Assembly (NCBI RefSeq): GCF_000337035.1
Contig: NZ_AOJL01000060.1
Coordinates: 90,458 to 154,457, forward strand
DNA from: Halorubrum coriense DSM 10284
Lineage (GTDB): Archaea; Halobacteriota; Halobacteria; Halobacteriales; Haloferacaceae
DNA length: 64,000 bases
Direction: 5' to 3'
Both the position numbers and the translations under genes were made by a program. Position 1 is the first letter of the stretch. Every line of letters starts with the position of its first letter. This document shows, piece after piece, positions 19,836-27,897 of this stretch. A model generated the notes under the pieces. That model made no database searches, was not told where the DNA came from, and worked only from the letters and a program-made list of their open reading frames with translations.

Positions 19836-20138
19836 ATGGCAGATAAACCGTCTTCGGGAGAGATTCTCGGGATCCCGTACAACTTCGAGCGGCCGAGCCT
19901 CGGTCGGCTGCTCTCGTCGTACTGGCAGCCCGGCAAGGGGATGCTCGTCGAGAAGCCGTTCGGCATCGGCTACACGCTGAACCTCGCCAACTGGCGGTCG
20001 TGGATCGTGCTCGCGGTGGCCGGCGGGCTCTACTATCAGCAGCAGCAGTCCGCCGGGGGAGACCCGTCCGCCGGACCCGACGAGGACGCCGGCGAGGACG
20101 GTGACGGCCCCGTCGAAGTGATCGTCGACGACGACTGA
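19836..20138 (+). CDS. Small single-pass membrane protein (probably DUF5808)
   Basis: 100 aa. Conserved N-terminal part GEILGIPYNFERPSLGRLL, SYWQPGKGMLVEKPFGIGYT and LNLANWRSW, then a short membrane segment (IVLAVAGGLYY) near residue 68 and a disordered acidic tail. The pattern of W-P-x-K-F-G-x-G-x-LN matches my memory of DUF5808. The tttatgg box at 19806-19812 is 24-30 nt before the ATG. Function unknown. Confidence 0.72.
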   Translation: MADKPSSGEILGIPYNFERPSLGRLLSSYWQPGKGMLVEKPFGIGYTLNLANWRSWIVLAVAGGLYYQQQQSAGGDPSAGPDEDAGEDGDGPVEVIVDDD

Positions 20139-20210
20139 ACGAGGGCGGCGGGACCGCGCGCCGCGGTCGCGCGGCCGTCGGTTCTCACCGTTGATTCCGC
20201 ATCGGTTTCA

Positions 20211-20218
20211 TTTAAATA
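20211..20218 (+). promoter_or_regulatory. TATA box of the 44-aa zinc-ribbon gene
   Basis: tttaaata ends 22 nt before the ATG at 20241, the leaderless spacing. It supports this very short ORF as a real gene. Confidence 0.55.
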
Positions 20219-20240
20219 CGAGAAGCCCGAAATCTCGACG

Positions 20241-20375
20241 ATGAAAGTTCAGTTCGAGTGTTCGTGTTCGGAGGAGATCTCCGAGTTCACCCGCGGGGAG
20301 ACGAGCCGGGGTGTCCACGTCGAATGCGGGAACTGCGGCGCGGTGTACGCCGTGACGATCACCGAACTGGACTAG
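20241..20375 (+). CDS. 44-aa zinc-ribbon micro-protein
   Basis: The ORF begins MKVQFECSCSEEISEFTRGE, continues with a CGNC pair and ends AVTITELD. Cys pairs C-S-C and C-G-N-C could bind one zinc ion. It is too short for usual ORF filters but has a TATA box at the right distance, acidic haloarchaeal composition and a clean stop. Its stop overlaps the stop of the convergent histidine kinase by 4 nt. Function unknown; similar small zinc fingers are common in haloarchaea. Confidence 0.65.
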   Translation: MKVQFECSCSEEISEFTRGETSRGVHVECGNCGAVYAVTITELD

Positions 20376-21268
20376 CGCGGCGACGCGGACTCGAACCGGA
20401 GTCGAACCGTCGTGCCGTCGTCGGTCGCGTCGAACCGAACGGTGCCGCCCTGCGTCTCGCACATCCACTTGACGAGCCACAGCCCGATGCTGCTCGCGTG
20501 CGAGAGCGGCGTCTCCTCTTCGGCCTGCAACACCGCGCGCTCGTCCGGCGGGATCCCCGGTCCGTTGTCGGTGACCTCCAGACAGGTGGTGGTCCCGTTC
20601 TCGCGGATCGTCGCCTCCACGCGCCGCGTCGCGCCGTCGTTGTGGGTGACCGCGTTCTCGAACACCTCGCGGATCGGGAACTCGACGGAGTCGTCCGCGC
20701 GGATCCACGCCTTGGAGGGGGTCTCCACCGTGACGGCGGCCCCGCCGGCGTCGACGGCGGCGATCGCCTCGTGGACCGCGTCGACGAGGTCGACGCGGCC
20801 GTCCGGTCGCTCGGGCGACGCGTCCTCGATCACGCGGAGCTTCTCGCTTATCGCGACGATGTCGTCGGTCGTCTCGCGGACGGTCTCTAGACACTCCCGG
20901 CTCCGATCGTCCTCGACTCGGTCGGCCAGCAGGTCGGTGTACCCCTGGATCACGTTGAGATCGTTCCGCACGTTGTGGCGGAACACGCGGCTCAAAACCT
21001 GTAGCTGCTGGTTGGTGGTTTCGAGGTTCCGGCGCGCGGTCTCCGCCTCGCGCCGATGGTGCGTGACCGCGCCGTAGAGGATCCCGCCGGATCCGGCCAC
21101 GATCAGCCAATCGGCGACGAGACGCGTCGGTGCTACCCCACCTGCGGATCCGCCCGCGGACGCGACGACGAGGTCGACGGCGACCGCGGAGAGCGCTCCG
21201 AGGCAGAGGTACAGCGCCGTGACGGCGGTCGCCGACCGCCCGTAGAGTAGTTCCGAGATATATTTCAT
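20372..21268 (-). CDS. Membrane sensor histidine kinase
   Basis: 298 aa. Two N-terminal hydrophobic hairpins (about residues 13-38 and 50-66) are followed by a coiled linker. The H-box FRHNVRNDLNVIQGY carries the phospho-accepting His near residue 98. The ATPase domain shows the N-box FENAVTHND, G1 DNGPGIPPDE and the G2-like SSIGLWLVKWM. No response regulator lies beside it, as is usual for orphan haloarchaeal kinases. There is no extracellular sensor domain of size, so the signal may be sensed in the membrane. Its 3' end overlaps the convergent micro-protein gene. Confidence 0.88.
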   Translation of the reverse strand: MKYISELLYGRSATAVTALYLCLGALSAVAVDLVVASAGGSAGGVAPTRLVADWLIVAGSGGILYGAVTHHRREAETARRNLETTNQQLQVLSRVFRHNVRNDLNVIQGYTDLLADRVEDDRSRECLETVRETTDDIVAISEKLRVIEDASPERPDGRVDLVDAVHEAIAAVDAGGAAVTVETPSKAWIRADDSVEFPIREVFENAVTHNDGATRRVEATIRENGTTTCLEVTDNGPGIPPDERAVLQAEEETPLSHASSIGLWLVKWMCETQGGTVRFDATDDGTTVRLRFESASPR

Positions 21269-21357
21269 TTATATTTAACTTGTTCCTCGAAGAATTTTCT
21301 TGACAGCCGATACGTCGGCGGCCGGCGGCTTAAGTTTTGACCGCCGGACGAACCCCG

Positions 21358-21612
21358 TTACCAAGAGGCACAGTCGGCGCAGACGAGGGCGTCCCCGTCG
21401 CGCCAGCGGCGTTCGGCCCGCTCCCCGCACCGGTCGCACGCCGCGCCGTCGGCGTGCCACGTCGACGTGGCGACCGCGGGCTCGACGCCGTCCGGGTCGG
21501 CGGTCTCCCGGTCGGTAGTGGTCGTCTCCGCGCCGTCCGACTCCGTCTCCGCGTCGTTCGAGCCGGCGGCGTTCGCCGCCGCGAAGTCGTCGAGCGAGCG
21601 GTCCTCGGACAT
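21358..21612 (-). CDS. Small acidic zinc-finger protein downstream of lysS (probably DUF7573)
   Basis: 84 aa. The first 50 residues are low-complexity Asp/Glu/Thr/Ala; the C terminus holds CDRCGERAERRWRDGDALVC and a final CADC, a four-Cys zinc ribbon. Its ATG (21612-21610) directly abuts the lysS stop at 21615-21613, so it is translated from the pyrH-lysS message. Function unknown; the conserved neighbourhood suggests a link to tRNA or translation. Confidence 0.72.
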   Translation of the reverse strand: MSEDRSLDDFAAANAAGSNDAETESDGAETTTTDRETADPDGVEPAVATSTWHADGAACDRCGERAERRWRDGDALVCADCASW

Positions 21613-23373
21613 CTACGCCTCCCGCCGGAGCCGGTCGACGACGTAGTCCCGCTCCAGTTCGCCGAGGAACTCGCCGAGCCGCGGCCCCTGCGTGTCGTCG
21701 AAGAACAGGCGGTAGCCCGCCGCGAAGAAGTCGCTCACCTCGACGTCGTGGTCGCGGGCCGTCTCGTACATGGCTCCCTGTATCTCCTCGCCGTCGTGGC
21801 CGGCCGCGACGAACTCGGCGAGGTCGTCGAGCGCGGCCGCGACGTCCTCGTCGAACTCGACCGCGGGGAGGTCGGTCTGGAGCCGGTAGTCGTACTCGTT
21901 TTCCGTCCGCTCGGCCCAGTTCCGCGCCTGCTCGACGCGGGCGAGCGCGGCGTCGACCGCGTCGGCGTCGGCGTCCGCGGGAATGTGGCCCTCGTCGCGG
22001 GCGAGGCGTTCGCGGAAGTCGGGGTCGTCGACCATGCCGAGGACCGCCGCGAACGTGTACGGGAGCCGGATCGGCCGCTCCGTCGGCGGGTCGTCGGGCC
22101 GGCCGACGACGAACGGGTAGGCGCGCTCGGCGAAGGCGGTGAGGTCCGGGTCGTCGACCTCGCCGAAGTAGGCGCGCTCGAACCGGTCGAACCGGTCGAC
22201 CAGCTGGTCGAGCCGCTCGACGTCGAGGTCCCGGGCCTTCTTCGGGTGGAGCGCGAAGAAGTAGCGCAACACCTCGGGCTCGATCAGCTCCAGCAGCTCT
22301 TGGACCGTGACGACGTTGCCCTCGGAGGAGGAGAACGCCTCGCCGTTGAGCGTGAACCACTCGTACACCATCGGCACGGGCGGTTCCTCGCCGAAGACGT
22401 TCCGCGCGATGTCGACGCCGGAGGGCCACGACCCCTCCGCGTGGTCCTTCCCGAAGGGCTCGAAGTCCACGCCGAGGACGCCCCACTGGGCGGGCCACTC
22501 CAGCCGCCACGGGAGCTTCCCCTCGCGGAACGTCGCGGTCCCCTCGTGGCCGCAGCCCTCGATGGTGTTGCCGCCGGCGTCCATGTCGGTACAGACGTAG
22601 TCGACGGTCTCGGCCGCCGCGTCGATCCCGGTCACCGTCTCCGTGACCTTCCCGCACTCCGCACAGACCGGGTTGAAGGGGACGTACTCGCCGTCGACCT
22701 TGTCCTGATACGGGGAGAGCACCTCGCGGACGCGCTCGACGTCACCGAGGACGGCCCGGACCGCGTCGTCGAAGTCGCCGTCGGCGTACAGCTCGGTGTT
22801 CGAGAGCATCTCGACGGGGACGTTCAGGCGGTCGGCGTCGGCCTTCAATAGCCCCGCGAAGTGGGCCGCGTACGACTCGGCCTCGCCGAACGGGTCCGGA
22901 ATCTCGGTGTACGGTTTCCCGAGGTTGCGACCGAGCGCGCCCGCGTCGACCTCCCCGAGCCCGACTATCTCGCCGTCAGCGTTCGCCAGCTTCCGCGGCA
23001 CCTTCCGCAGCGGGTCCTTGTCGTCGGAGGTAAACACCTGCCGCACCTCGCGGCCGCGGTCGCGGAGCACCTCGGCGACGAAGTAGCCGCGCATGATCTC
23101 GTTGAAGTTCCCGAGGTGCGCCACCCCGGACGGCGAGACTCCCCCCTTGATCACGATCGGCTCGTCGGGGTCGCGGGCCTCGACCGCGTCGGCGACGACG
23201 TCGGCCCAGAAGGCGTGGAAGGTCTCGGCCGACTGCTCGGCCGCGTCTTTCTCATCCCCGGCGGGAGACTGTTCGGAGAGGATGTGCGGGGAGTCGTCCG
23301 GAGCCGCGTTCGGGGCGTCGGCGTCCGCGTTGGAGGCGTCGGCCGTCTCGTCCGCGGCGTCGTCCGCGCTCAT
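21613..23373 (-). CDS. lysS: Lysyl-tRNA synthetase, class I
   Basis: 586 aa. The class I HIGH-like motif is PSGVAHLGN (residues 81-89) and the KMSKS-like motif is SSSEGNVV. A zinc-binding insert, CAECGKVTETV with a second Cys group near GCGHEG, is also seen. It charges tRNA-Lys in the cytosol. The ATG at 23373 overlaps the pyrH stop (ATGA), fixing the start. The first 50 residues (Asp/Ala-rich, ending AEQSAETFHAFW) form a long acidic extension before the conserved domain, with no later in-frame ATG before the HIGH region. Confidence 0.96.
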   Translation of the reverse strand: MSADDAADETADASNADADAPNAAPDDSPHILSEQSPAGDEKDAAEQSAETFHAFWADVVADAVEARDPDEPIVIKGGVSPSGVAHLGNFNEIMRGYFVAEVLRDRGREVRQVFTSDDKDPLRKVPRKLANADGEIVGLGEVDAGALGRNLGKPYTEIPDPFGEAESYAAHFAGLLKADADRLNVPVEMLSNTELYADGDFDDAVRAVLGDVERVREVLSPYQDKVDGEYVPFNPVCAECGKVTETVTGIDAAAETVDYVCTDMDAGGNTIEGCGHEGTATFREGKLPWRLEWPAQWGVLGVDFEPFGKDHAEGSWPSGVDIARNVFGEEPPVPMVYEWFTLNGEAFSSSEGNVVTVQELLELIEPEVLRYFFALHPKKARDLDVERLDQLVDRFDRFERAYFGEVDDPDLTAFAERAYPFVVGRPDDPPTERPIRLPYTFAAVLGMVDDPDFRERLARDEGHIPADADADAVDAALARVEQARNWAERTENEYDYRLQTDLPAVEFDEDVAAALDDLAEFVAAGHDGEEIQGAMYETARDHDVEVSDFFAAGYRLFFDDTQGPRLGEFLGELERDYVVDRLRREA

Positions 23374-24089
23374 CGTGCCTCCGTCCAGCGGCTCGGTTCG
23401 CCGGCACCGGGGAGAACGACGTCCGTCCCCGTGTGGTCGCCGCGCAGCACGGCGTCGACGACCGCGCTCGGGTCGGTCCCGTCGAGGACGATCGACCGGA
23501 GTTCGGCCCGGTCGATCAGCTTCGCCGCGAGGAGGTCGACGGGCGCGGACGCGCCCGCGTCGCGGCTCATCGGGAGGACGACCTCGACGAGCTCGGCCGG
23601 CGACAGCTCCGCGAACTGGGCCGCCTCGGGATCGGCGTTGGGGTCGGCGTCGTACACGCCGTCGGCGCTGGTGGCGTACACGAGCAGGTCGGCGTCGACG
23701 GACTCCGCGAACGCGGCGGCCACGGCGTCGGTCGTCTGTCCCGGCGTGACGCCGCCCATCACCGCGACCTCGTCGCGGCGGAGCGCCGCCGCCGCCTCCT
23801 CGTAGTCGGTCGCGGGCGCGAGGTTCGCGCGGTCGCCGAGGGCGGCGATCAGCAGCCGGGCGTTGAGCCGCGTCGTCCCGATGCCCAGCCGGTCGAGCTC
23901 GACTTCGTTGGCCCCGATCTCGCGGGCCGTCTCGATGTACTCGCGGGCGACGCCGCCGCCGCCGACGACGACCCCGACTTCGCAGCCGTCGGCGGCCAGC
24001 CGTTCGATCGCCTCGGCGTACGCGGCCACGCGCTCGGGGTCGAGGTCCGGCGCGAGCACGCTCCCGCCGACAGAAACGACGACTCTCAT
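23370..24089 (-). CDS. pyrH: UMP kinase
   Basis: 239 aa. It phosphorylates UMP to UDP. The start MRVVVSVGGSVLAPDLDPER, the glycine loop VVVGGGGVAREYI, then LDRLGIGTTRLNARLLI and ATSADGVYDADPN are the archaeal PyrH signatures of the amino-acid-kinase fold. It is the first gene of the pyrH-lysS-zinc finger operon, overlapping lysS by 4 nt. Pyrimidine nucleotide supply is shared with carA at the window's left edge. Confidence 0.95.
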   Translation of the reverse strand: MRVVVSVGGSVLAPDLDPERVAAYAEAIERLAADGCEVGVVVGGGGVAREYIETAREIGANEVELDRLGIGTTRLNARLLIAALGDRANLAPATDYEEAAAALRRDEVAVMGGVTPGQTTDAVAAAFAESVDADLLVYATSADGVYDADPNADPEAAQFAELSPAELVEVVLPMSRDAGASAPVDLLAAKLIDRAELRSIVLDGTDPSAVVDAVLRGDHTGTDVVLPGAGEPSRWTEAR

Positions 24090-24218
24090 TGCCGACGAGT
24101 ACCCTTGTCGCGGTCTTAAGGATTGTCAAGCCCGGACGCCGCCGACCGGGGTCCGAGCGCGGCGGGACCGGCGCTCGGACCGGGAAACGCCTAAGCCGGT
24201 CGGGGCCCGCCCTCGGGT

Positions 24219-25076
24219 ATGCGACCGATATCGATCGTCGGCGACGGGGCGTCGGCGCTGGCTCGACGGCTCGCGGACCGCCTCGACGGGCGGGTCGCCG
24301 TCGTGGAGCGCGACGACGGCTCGAACGCGATCCCCGGTGACGAACCCGGGCCGAGCGACCCGGCCGCCGACGGAGGACTCGTCGGTCCGGCGCAGCGCCG
24401 CGGAGCCGGCACCGCCGTCGCGTTCGACGCCGACGGAAACTGGACCGGTCGAGGGAGCGTCGACGGCTTCGACGACCTCCTCGACGGGCTCGCTCCGGAT
24501 CACGACTACCTGATCGCGGTCGGCGCGTCGCGGCTGCGCGTGCCCGCGGTCCTCCTCGGTCCGGACCCGGATCCGGAGGGCGTTCCGGGGACGGTCCTCG
24601 CGACCGCGGACGCCCCCGACGCGGTCGACCTCGACGGGCTCGTCGCCGACCTCGACGGGGCGGAGCCGTGGGTCACCCGCGAGACGCTGGTGCGCCGCGT
24701 CGAGGCGTCGGCGGACGCGGAGCGGTCGGGCGCGATCGCCACGTTCACCGGCCGGGTGCGGGCCCGCGACGCTCCGGAGGACGACCGGACGACGCACCTC
24801 GCGTTCGAGAAGTACGAGGGGGTCGCCGAAGAGCGGATGGACGCGATCGCCGAGGAGCTCGAGACCCGCGACGGGGTCTTCGACGTGCGGATGCACCACC
24901 GCACCGGCGTGATCGAGGCGGGCGAGGACATCGTCTTCGTCGTGGTGCTCGCCGGGCACCGCCGGGAGGCGTTCCGGACGGTCGAAGACGGGATCGACCG
25001 GCTGAAAGACGAGGTACCGATATTCAAGAAGGAGGCGACGGAGTCGGAGACGTTCTGGGTCCACCGGCGAGACTGA
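24219..25076 (+). CDS. moaE: Molybdopterin synthase large subunit MoaE with MobB-like N-terminal domain
   Basis: 285 aa. The C-terminal 130 residues are MoaE: GAIATFTGRVRARD, LAFEKYEGVAEERMDAIAEE, MHHRTGVIEAGEDIVFVVVL, and the signature IFKKEATESETFWVHRRD with the catalytic Lys. This subunit adds sulfur to precursor Z together with MoaD. The N-terminal 150 residues resemble a MobB/MobA-type nucleotide-binding domain, but the Walker A site is degenerate (GDGASALARRL, no GKT). Stand-alone gene; the dyad-rich gap begins at its 3' end. Confidence 0.9.
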   Translation: MRPISIVGDGASALARRLADRLDGRVAVVERDDGSNAIPGDEPGPSDPAADGGLVGPAQRRGAGTAVAFDADGNWTGRGSVDGFDDLLDGLAPDHDYLIAVGASRLRVPAVLLGPDPDPEGVPGTVLATADAPDAVDLDGLVADLDGAEPWVTRETLVRRVEASADAERSGAIATFTGRVRARDAPEDDRTTHLAFEKYEGVAEERMDAIAEELETRDGVFDVRMHHRTGVIEAGEDIVFVVVLAGHRREAFRTVEDGIDRLKDEVPIFKKEATESETFWVHRRD

Positions 25077-25205
25077 GCGACGCGGCGGGGCGGAGCGACC
25101 ATCGGACCGCGGCCGCACACGGCTCGCGGGGTGAGCTCGAAGGGGGTCGCGCGAGGTGCGCGCAGTCGTTCCGGACCGATCTTTGCGGCGCATTTTGCTG
25201 CTAAA

Positions 25206-25225
25206 TGACGCTCGAACGAGCGTCA
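25206..25225. repeat. Perfect 9-bp inverted repeat
   Basis: TGACGCTCG-AA-CGAGCGTCA. In RNA it would give an 8-bp stem with a GAAC tetraloop. It lies 130 nt after moaE and may terminate that transcript or bind a dimeric regulator. There is no poly-T tract right after it. Confidence 0.6.
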
Positions 25226-25376
25226 GCCGGCGGTACTCCCGACCGATAAGCGGAGCGGTGAAACGGGCTCAAAACAGAGTATAAAATGTCTGCGCGCATT
25301 TGAAACGTTTTTAAAGAGTCCGTCAGACACGTTTTAGCCCGAACGGTTCGGTGAAACGCCCTGAACGTCACCCAAC

Positions 25377-25396
25377 GGTGTTGTCTTTATAACACC
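25377..25396 (+). promoter_or_regulatory. TATA box framed by inverted repeat
   Basis: GGTGTT-gtctttat-AACACC: the 8-nt centre contains the TATA-like ctttata about 35 nt before the ATG at 25423. A protein bound to the two arms would block TBP. This geometry is also seen at 31775-31793 and 39051-39077. Confidence 0.6.
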
Positions 25397-25422
25397 CTCC
25401 GGGGGCAAGCGTGAGGTGTACT

Positions 25423-25683
25423 ATGAGCGCGACTGCGAACCCCTCCACGAACGCGAGCGCGAACGACGACCGCAGCAAGGAAGAGCGGCTGAAGCAGTAC
25501 CTGCTCGACCGCGCACAAGACGGCGAGATGTACTTCAAAGGGAAGTTCATCTCCGAGGACGTCGACCTCTCGCCGAAGGAGATCGGCGCGCTGATGGTGA
25601 AGCTCCGCGACTCCGCGACGGAACTCACCGTCGAGAAGTGGTCGTACACGGGCGCGACCACCTGGCGCGTCGAGCCCGCCTGA
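25423..25683 (+). CDS. Small haloarchaeal winged-helix-like protein (probably DUF7123)
   Basis: 86 aa from ATG 25423; an upstream in-frame start at 25411 lies too near the promoter. A Ser/Asn/Asp-rich leader is followed by RLKQYLLDRAQDGEMYFKGK, then LSPKEIGALMVKLRDSA and ELTVEKWSYTGATTWRVEPA. The helix-helix-beta wing arrangement suggests a winged helix-turn-helix. The preceding gap is full of dyads, one framing the TATA box, so autoregulation is likely (inference). Confidence 0.72.
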   Translation: MSATANPSTNASANDDRSKEERLKQYLLDRAQDGEMYFKGKFISEDVDLSPKEIGALMVKLRDSATELTVEKWSYTGATTWRVEPA

Positions 25684-25879
25684 ACGCCCGCGGTTCCGCC
25701 GACCGCCGCTCGCGGCACCGTCCCCGGCTCACACCACCGTCCCCTCTCCGCGGCTCGGTCCCCGTCCGCGCTTTTCCCGACGCCTGTCCCGAGTACCGAA
25801 TCGGCGGCCGGTCCGTCGGTACCGGGTCTCGCACCCGCCGACGCGGGGTTTATACTCGCCGACCAGCTACCACGTGACG

Positions 25880-27028
25880 ATGCCAGAACACGAGGACGCG
25901 GCGGCGGCCGGCGACGGCGCGCCGCGTCCGGAGCCGCTCCGGACGTTCTTTCGGATCGACGAGGTCCGCCGCGAGGACGGTCGCGTGCGATACCACGGCG
26001 AGTCGTACGTCCCGGAGCGGACGCTGTTACGGAAGCTGACCCCGCACTTCAGGGAGGCCGGCTACGAGGTGGACATCGAGATCGTCGACGGCGGCCACGT
26101 GGTCGTCGCGACCCCGTTCGATCGCGGCCGCGACGGGATCCCGTGGGTGAACGTCGCCATGTTCGCCGCCACCGTGCTGTCGACGCTGTTCGTCGGCGCG
26201 TACGGCTGGTACTACGTCCCGCTCGCCGAGATTCGCGCGAACCCGCTGACGCTGCTTCAGGCGTGGCCGTTCACCGCCGCCGTCCTCGGGGTGCTGATGA
26301 CCCACGAGCTCGGCCACTACGCCGCCGGCCGCTACCACGGCGTCCCCGTCTCGCTCCCGTACGTCATCCCCTTCATCTTCCCGTTCGGCACGCTCGGCGC
26401 GATCATCCGCATCCGCGGGCGGATGCCCTCTCGGAAGGTGCTCTTCGACATCGGCGCGGCCGGGCCGATCGCGGGGCTCGTCGCGACGGTCGTCGTGACC
26501 GCGATCGGCCTCTCGCTCGACCCGATCCGGGTGCCGGCGGAGCTGGCGAACGCGTCGGGAGCCATGATCCGGTTCAACAACCCGCCGCTGTTGGACCTCA
26601 TCGCCGGCGTCCTCGGGCAGCCGACGAGCTACGGCGACCCGCGGCTCACCGCGCACCCCGTGGTGATCGGCGGGTGGGTGGGGATGTTCTTCACCCTCCT
26701 GAACCTCCTCCCGGTGGGCCAGCTCGACGGCGGCCACATGGTCCGGGCGATGCTCGGGCCGCGCCAGGAGACGGTGGCGGCGCTCGTCCCCGGCGCGCTG
26801 CTCAGTATCGCCGCCTACCTCTACTTCTGGCGCGGGCTCGGGCTGAACGAGTCCGTCGGGCTGTGGGCGTTCTGGGGCGTGTTCGCGGCCGTGATCGCGT
26901 ACAACGGGCCGGCGAACCCGACCGACGAGGGGGGGCTCGGATTGAGGCGGGTCGCGGTCGGCGTCCTCACCTTCGCCGTGGGCGCGCTCTGTTTCCTCCT
27001 GGTCCCGATCCAGGTCATCGGTGCGTGA
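25880..27028 (+). CDS. Site-2 protease family (M50) intramembrane metalloprotease
   Basis: 382 aa from ATG 25880. The TATA box gtttatac at 25848-25855 fits leaderless initiation here better than the GTG at 25874. A soluble domain of about 95 residues (RTFFRIDEVRREDGRVRYHG) precedes the membrane core. The active-site motif is MTHELGHYAAGRYHG and the second metal ligand lies in LLPVGQLDGGHMV. Such proteases cut membrane-bound regulators in the bilayer. The NPPLLDL-containing loop and closing helices match haloarchaeal members. The stop lies past the GTG of the FkbM gene (8-nt overlap). Confidence 0.9.
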   Translation: MPEHEDAAAAGDGAPRPEPLRTFFRIDEVRREDGRVRYHGESYVPERTLLRKLTPHFREAGYEVDIEIVDGGHVVVATPFDRGRDGIPWVNVAMFAATVLSTLFVGAYGWYYVPLAEIRANPLTLLQAWPFTAAVLGVLMTHELGHYAAGRYHGVPVSLPYVIPFIFPFGTLGAIIRIRGRMPSRKVLFDIGAAGPIAGLVATVVVTAIGLSLDPIRVPAELANASGAMIRFNNPPLLDLIAGVLGQPTSYGDPRLTAHPVVIGGWVGMFFTLLNLLPVGQLDGGHMVRAMLGPRQETVAALVPGALLSIAAYLYFWRGLGLNESVGLWAFWGVFAAVIAYNGPANPTDEGGLGLRRVAVGVLTFAVGALCFLLVPIQVIGA

Positions 27029-27896
27029 CGCCGCGATGATCCGGTCGTTCTCGCGACTGCGCGCGCGGGTCGAGCGGCTCGGCTTCCGGGCGCTGTACCG
27101 GCTCGCCGACATGACGTACGCGCTCGGCGTCGCGACGCCGAAGCGGACCGTCGCCGGGACGTACTGGAGCTACGAGCCGACGAACCCCCACGGCGACGAC
27201 CCCGGGCTCGCGGCCCTCGATCGGCTGCCGGGCGACGCGGTGATCGTCGACGTGGGCGCGCACGTCGGCGAACACGCGATCCCGCTGGCCCGCGGGACCG
27301 ACCGCCGCGTGGTCGCGTTCGAACCGAACGGCGAGAGCGCGGACCGGCTGGCCCGGAACGTCGACCGCAACGGGCTCGGCGGGCGGGCCGACCGCAGGCG
27401 CGCCGGCCTCGGGGACGCGAACGCGACGCTCACTTTCTACCGGTCGACGTTCTCGAAGTGTTCGGCGTTCGACCGCGACCTGGCCACGCGGTGGGGCGCG
27501 AGCGTCGCGGGCACGGAGTCGGTCCCGGTCCGGCGGCTCGACGACCTCGTCGAGGGGGTCGACGGGACGATCGCGGACAACGTCGACCCCGTTCCGCCGC
27601 CGGACGCGATCAAAGTCGACGTCGAGGGGCACGAGGCCGCGGTGTTGCGGGGCGCGGCGGCAACGCTCGCCGCTCAGCGGCCGCTGCTCGTCGTGGAAGT
27701 CCACGGGACTGAGTCGGCGGCGGAGGGCGGAGTCGTGGACGGAGGAGCCGCTGAGGGCGGGGCGGTGGATGGAGGAACGGCGGCCGCCGAGCCCGTCGCC
27801 CTGCGTGAGTGGCTGAAAGCGCGGGAATACGCGGTCGAGGAGGCGGAAGACGTGTGGATCTGCCGGCCGGTCGAAGCGTCGGACCCGGGGGAGTGA
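27021..27896 (+). CDS. FkbM-family methyltransferase
   Basis: 291 aa from GTG 27021, overlapping the protease stop; an ATG at 27036 is an alternative. The SAM-binding loop is VIVDVGAHVGEHAIPLA, followed by RVVAFEPNGESADRLARNV and the FkbM signature DAIKVDVEGHEAAVLRGAA. FkbM enzymes methylate hydroxyl groups of sugars or natural products, often on glycans. A Gly/Ala/Val repeat (EGGVVDGGAAEGGAVDGG) near residues 235-255 is a low-complexity insertion before the last strand. Confidence 0.85.
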   Translation: MRDAAMIRSFSRLRARVERLGFRALYRLADMTYALGVATPKRTVAGTYWSYEPTNPHGDDPGLAALDRLPGDAVIVDVGAHVGEHAIPLARGTDRRVVAFEPNGESADRLARNVDRNGLGGRADRRRAGLGDANATLTFYRSTFSKCSAFDRDLATRWGASVAGTESVPVRRLDDLVEGVDGTIADNVDPVPPPDAIKVDVEGHEAAVLRGAAATLAAQRPLLVVEVHGTESAAEGGVVDGGAAEGGAVDGGTAAAEPVALREWLKAREYAVEEAEDVWICRPVEASDPGE

Positions 27897-27897
27897 G

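Larger units (their letters stand above)
25077..25422. other. Intergenic region with three perfect dyads
   Basis: 346 nt without a gene. It is less GC-rich than its surroundings from about 25180. It holds three inverted repeats: 25206-25225 (9 bp, AA centre), 25339-25351 (6 bp, 1-nt centre) and 25377-25396 (6 bp, flanking the TATA box). It also has a 10-bp direct repeat CGGTGAAACG at 25256-25265 and 25349-25358. No tRNA or known structured RNA was recognised. It is probably a terminator for moaE plus a complex promoter for the gene at 25423. Confidence 0.6.
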
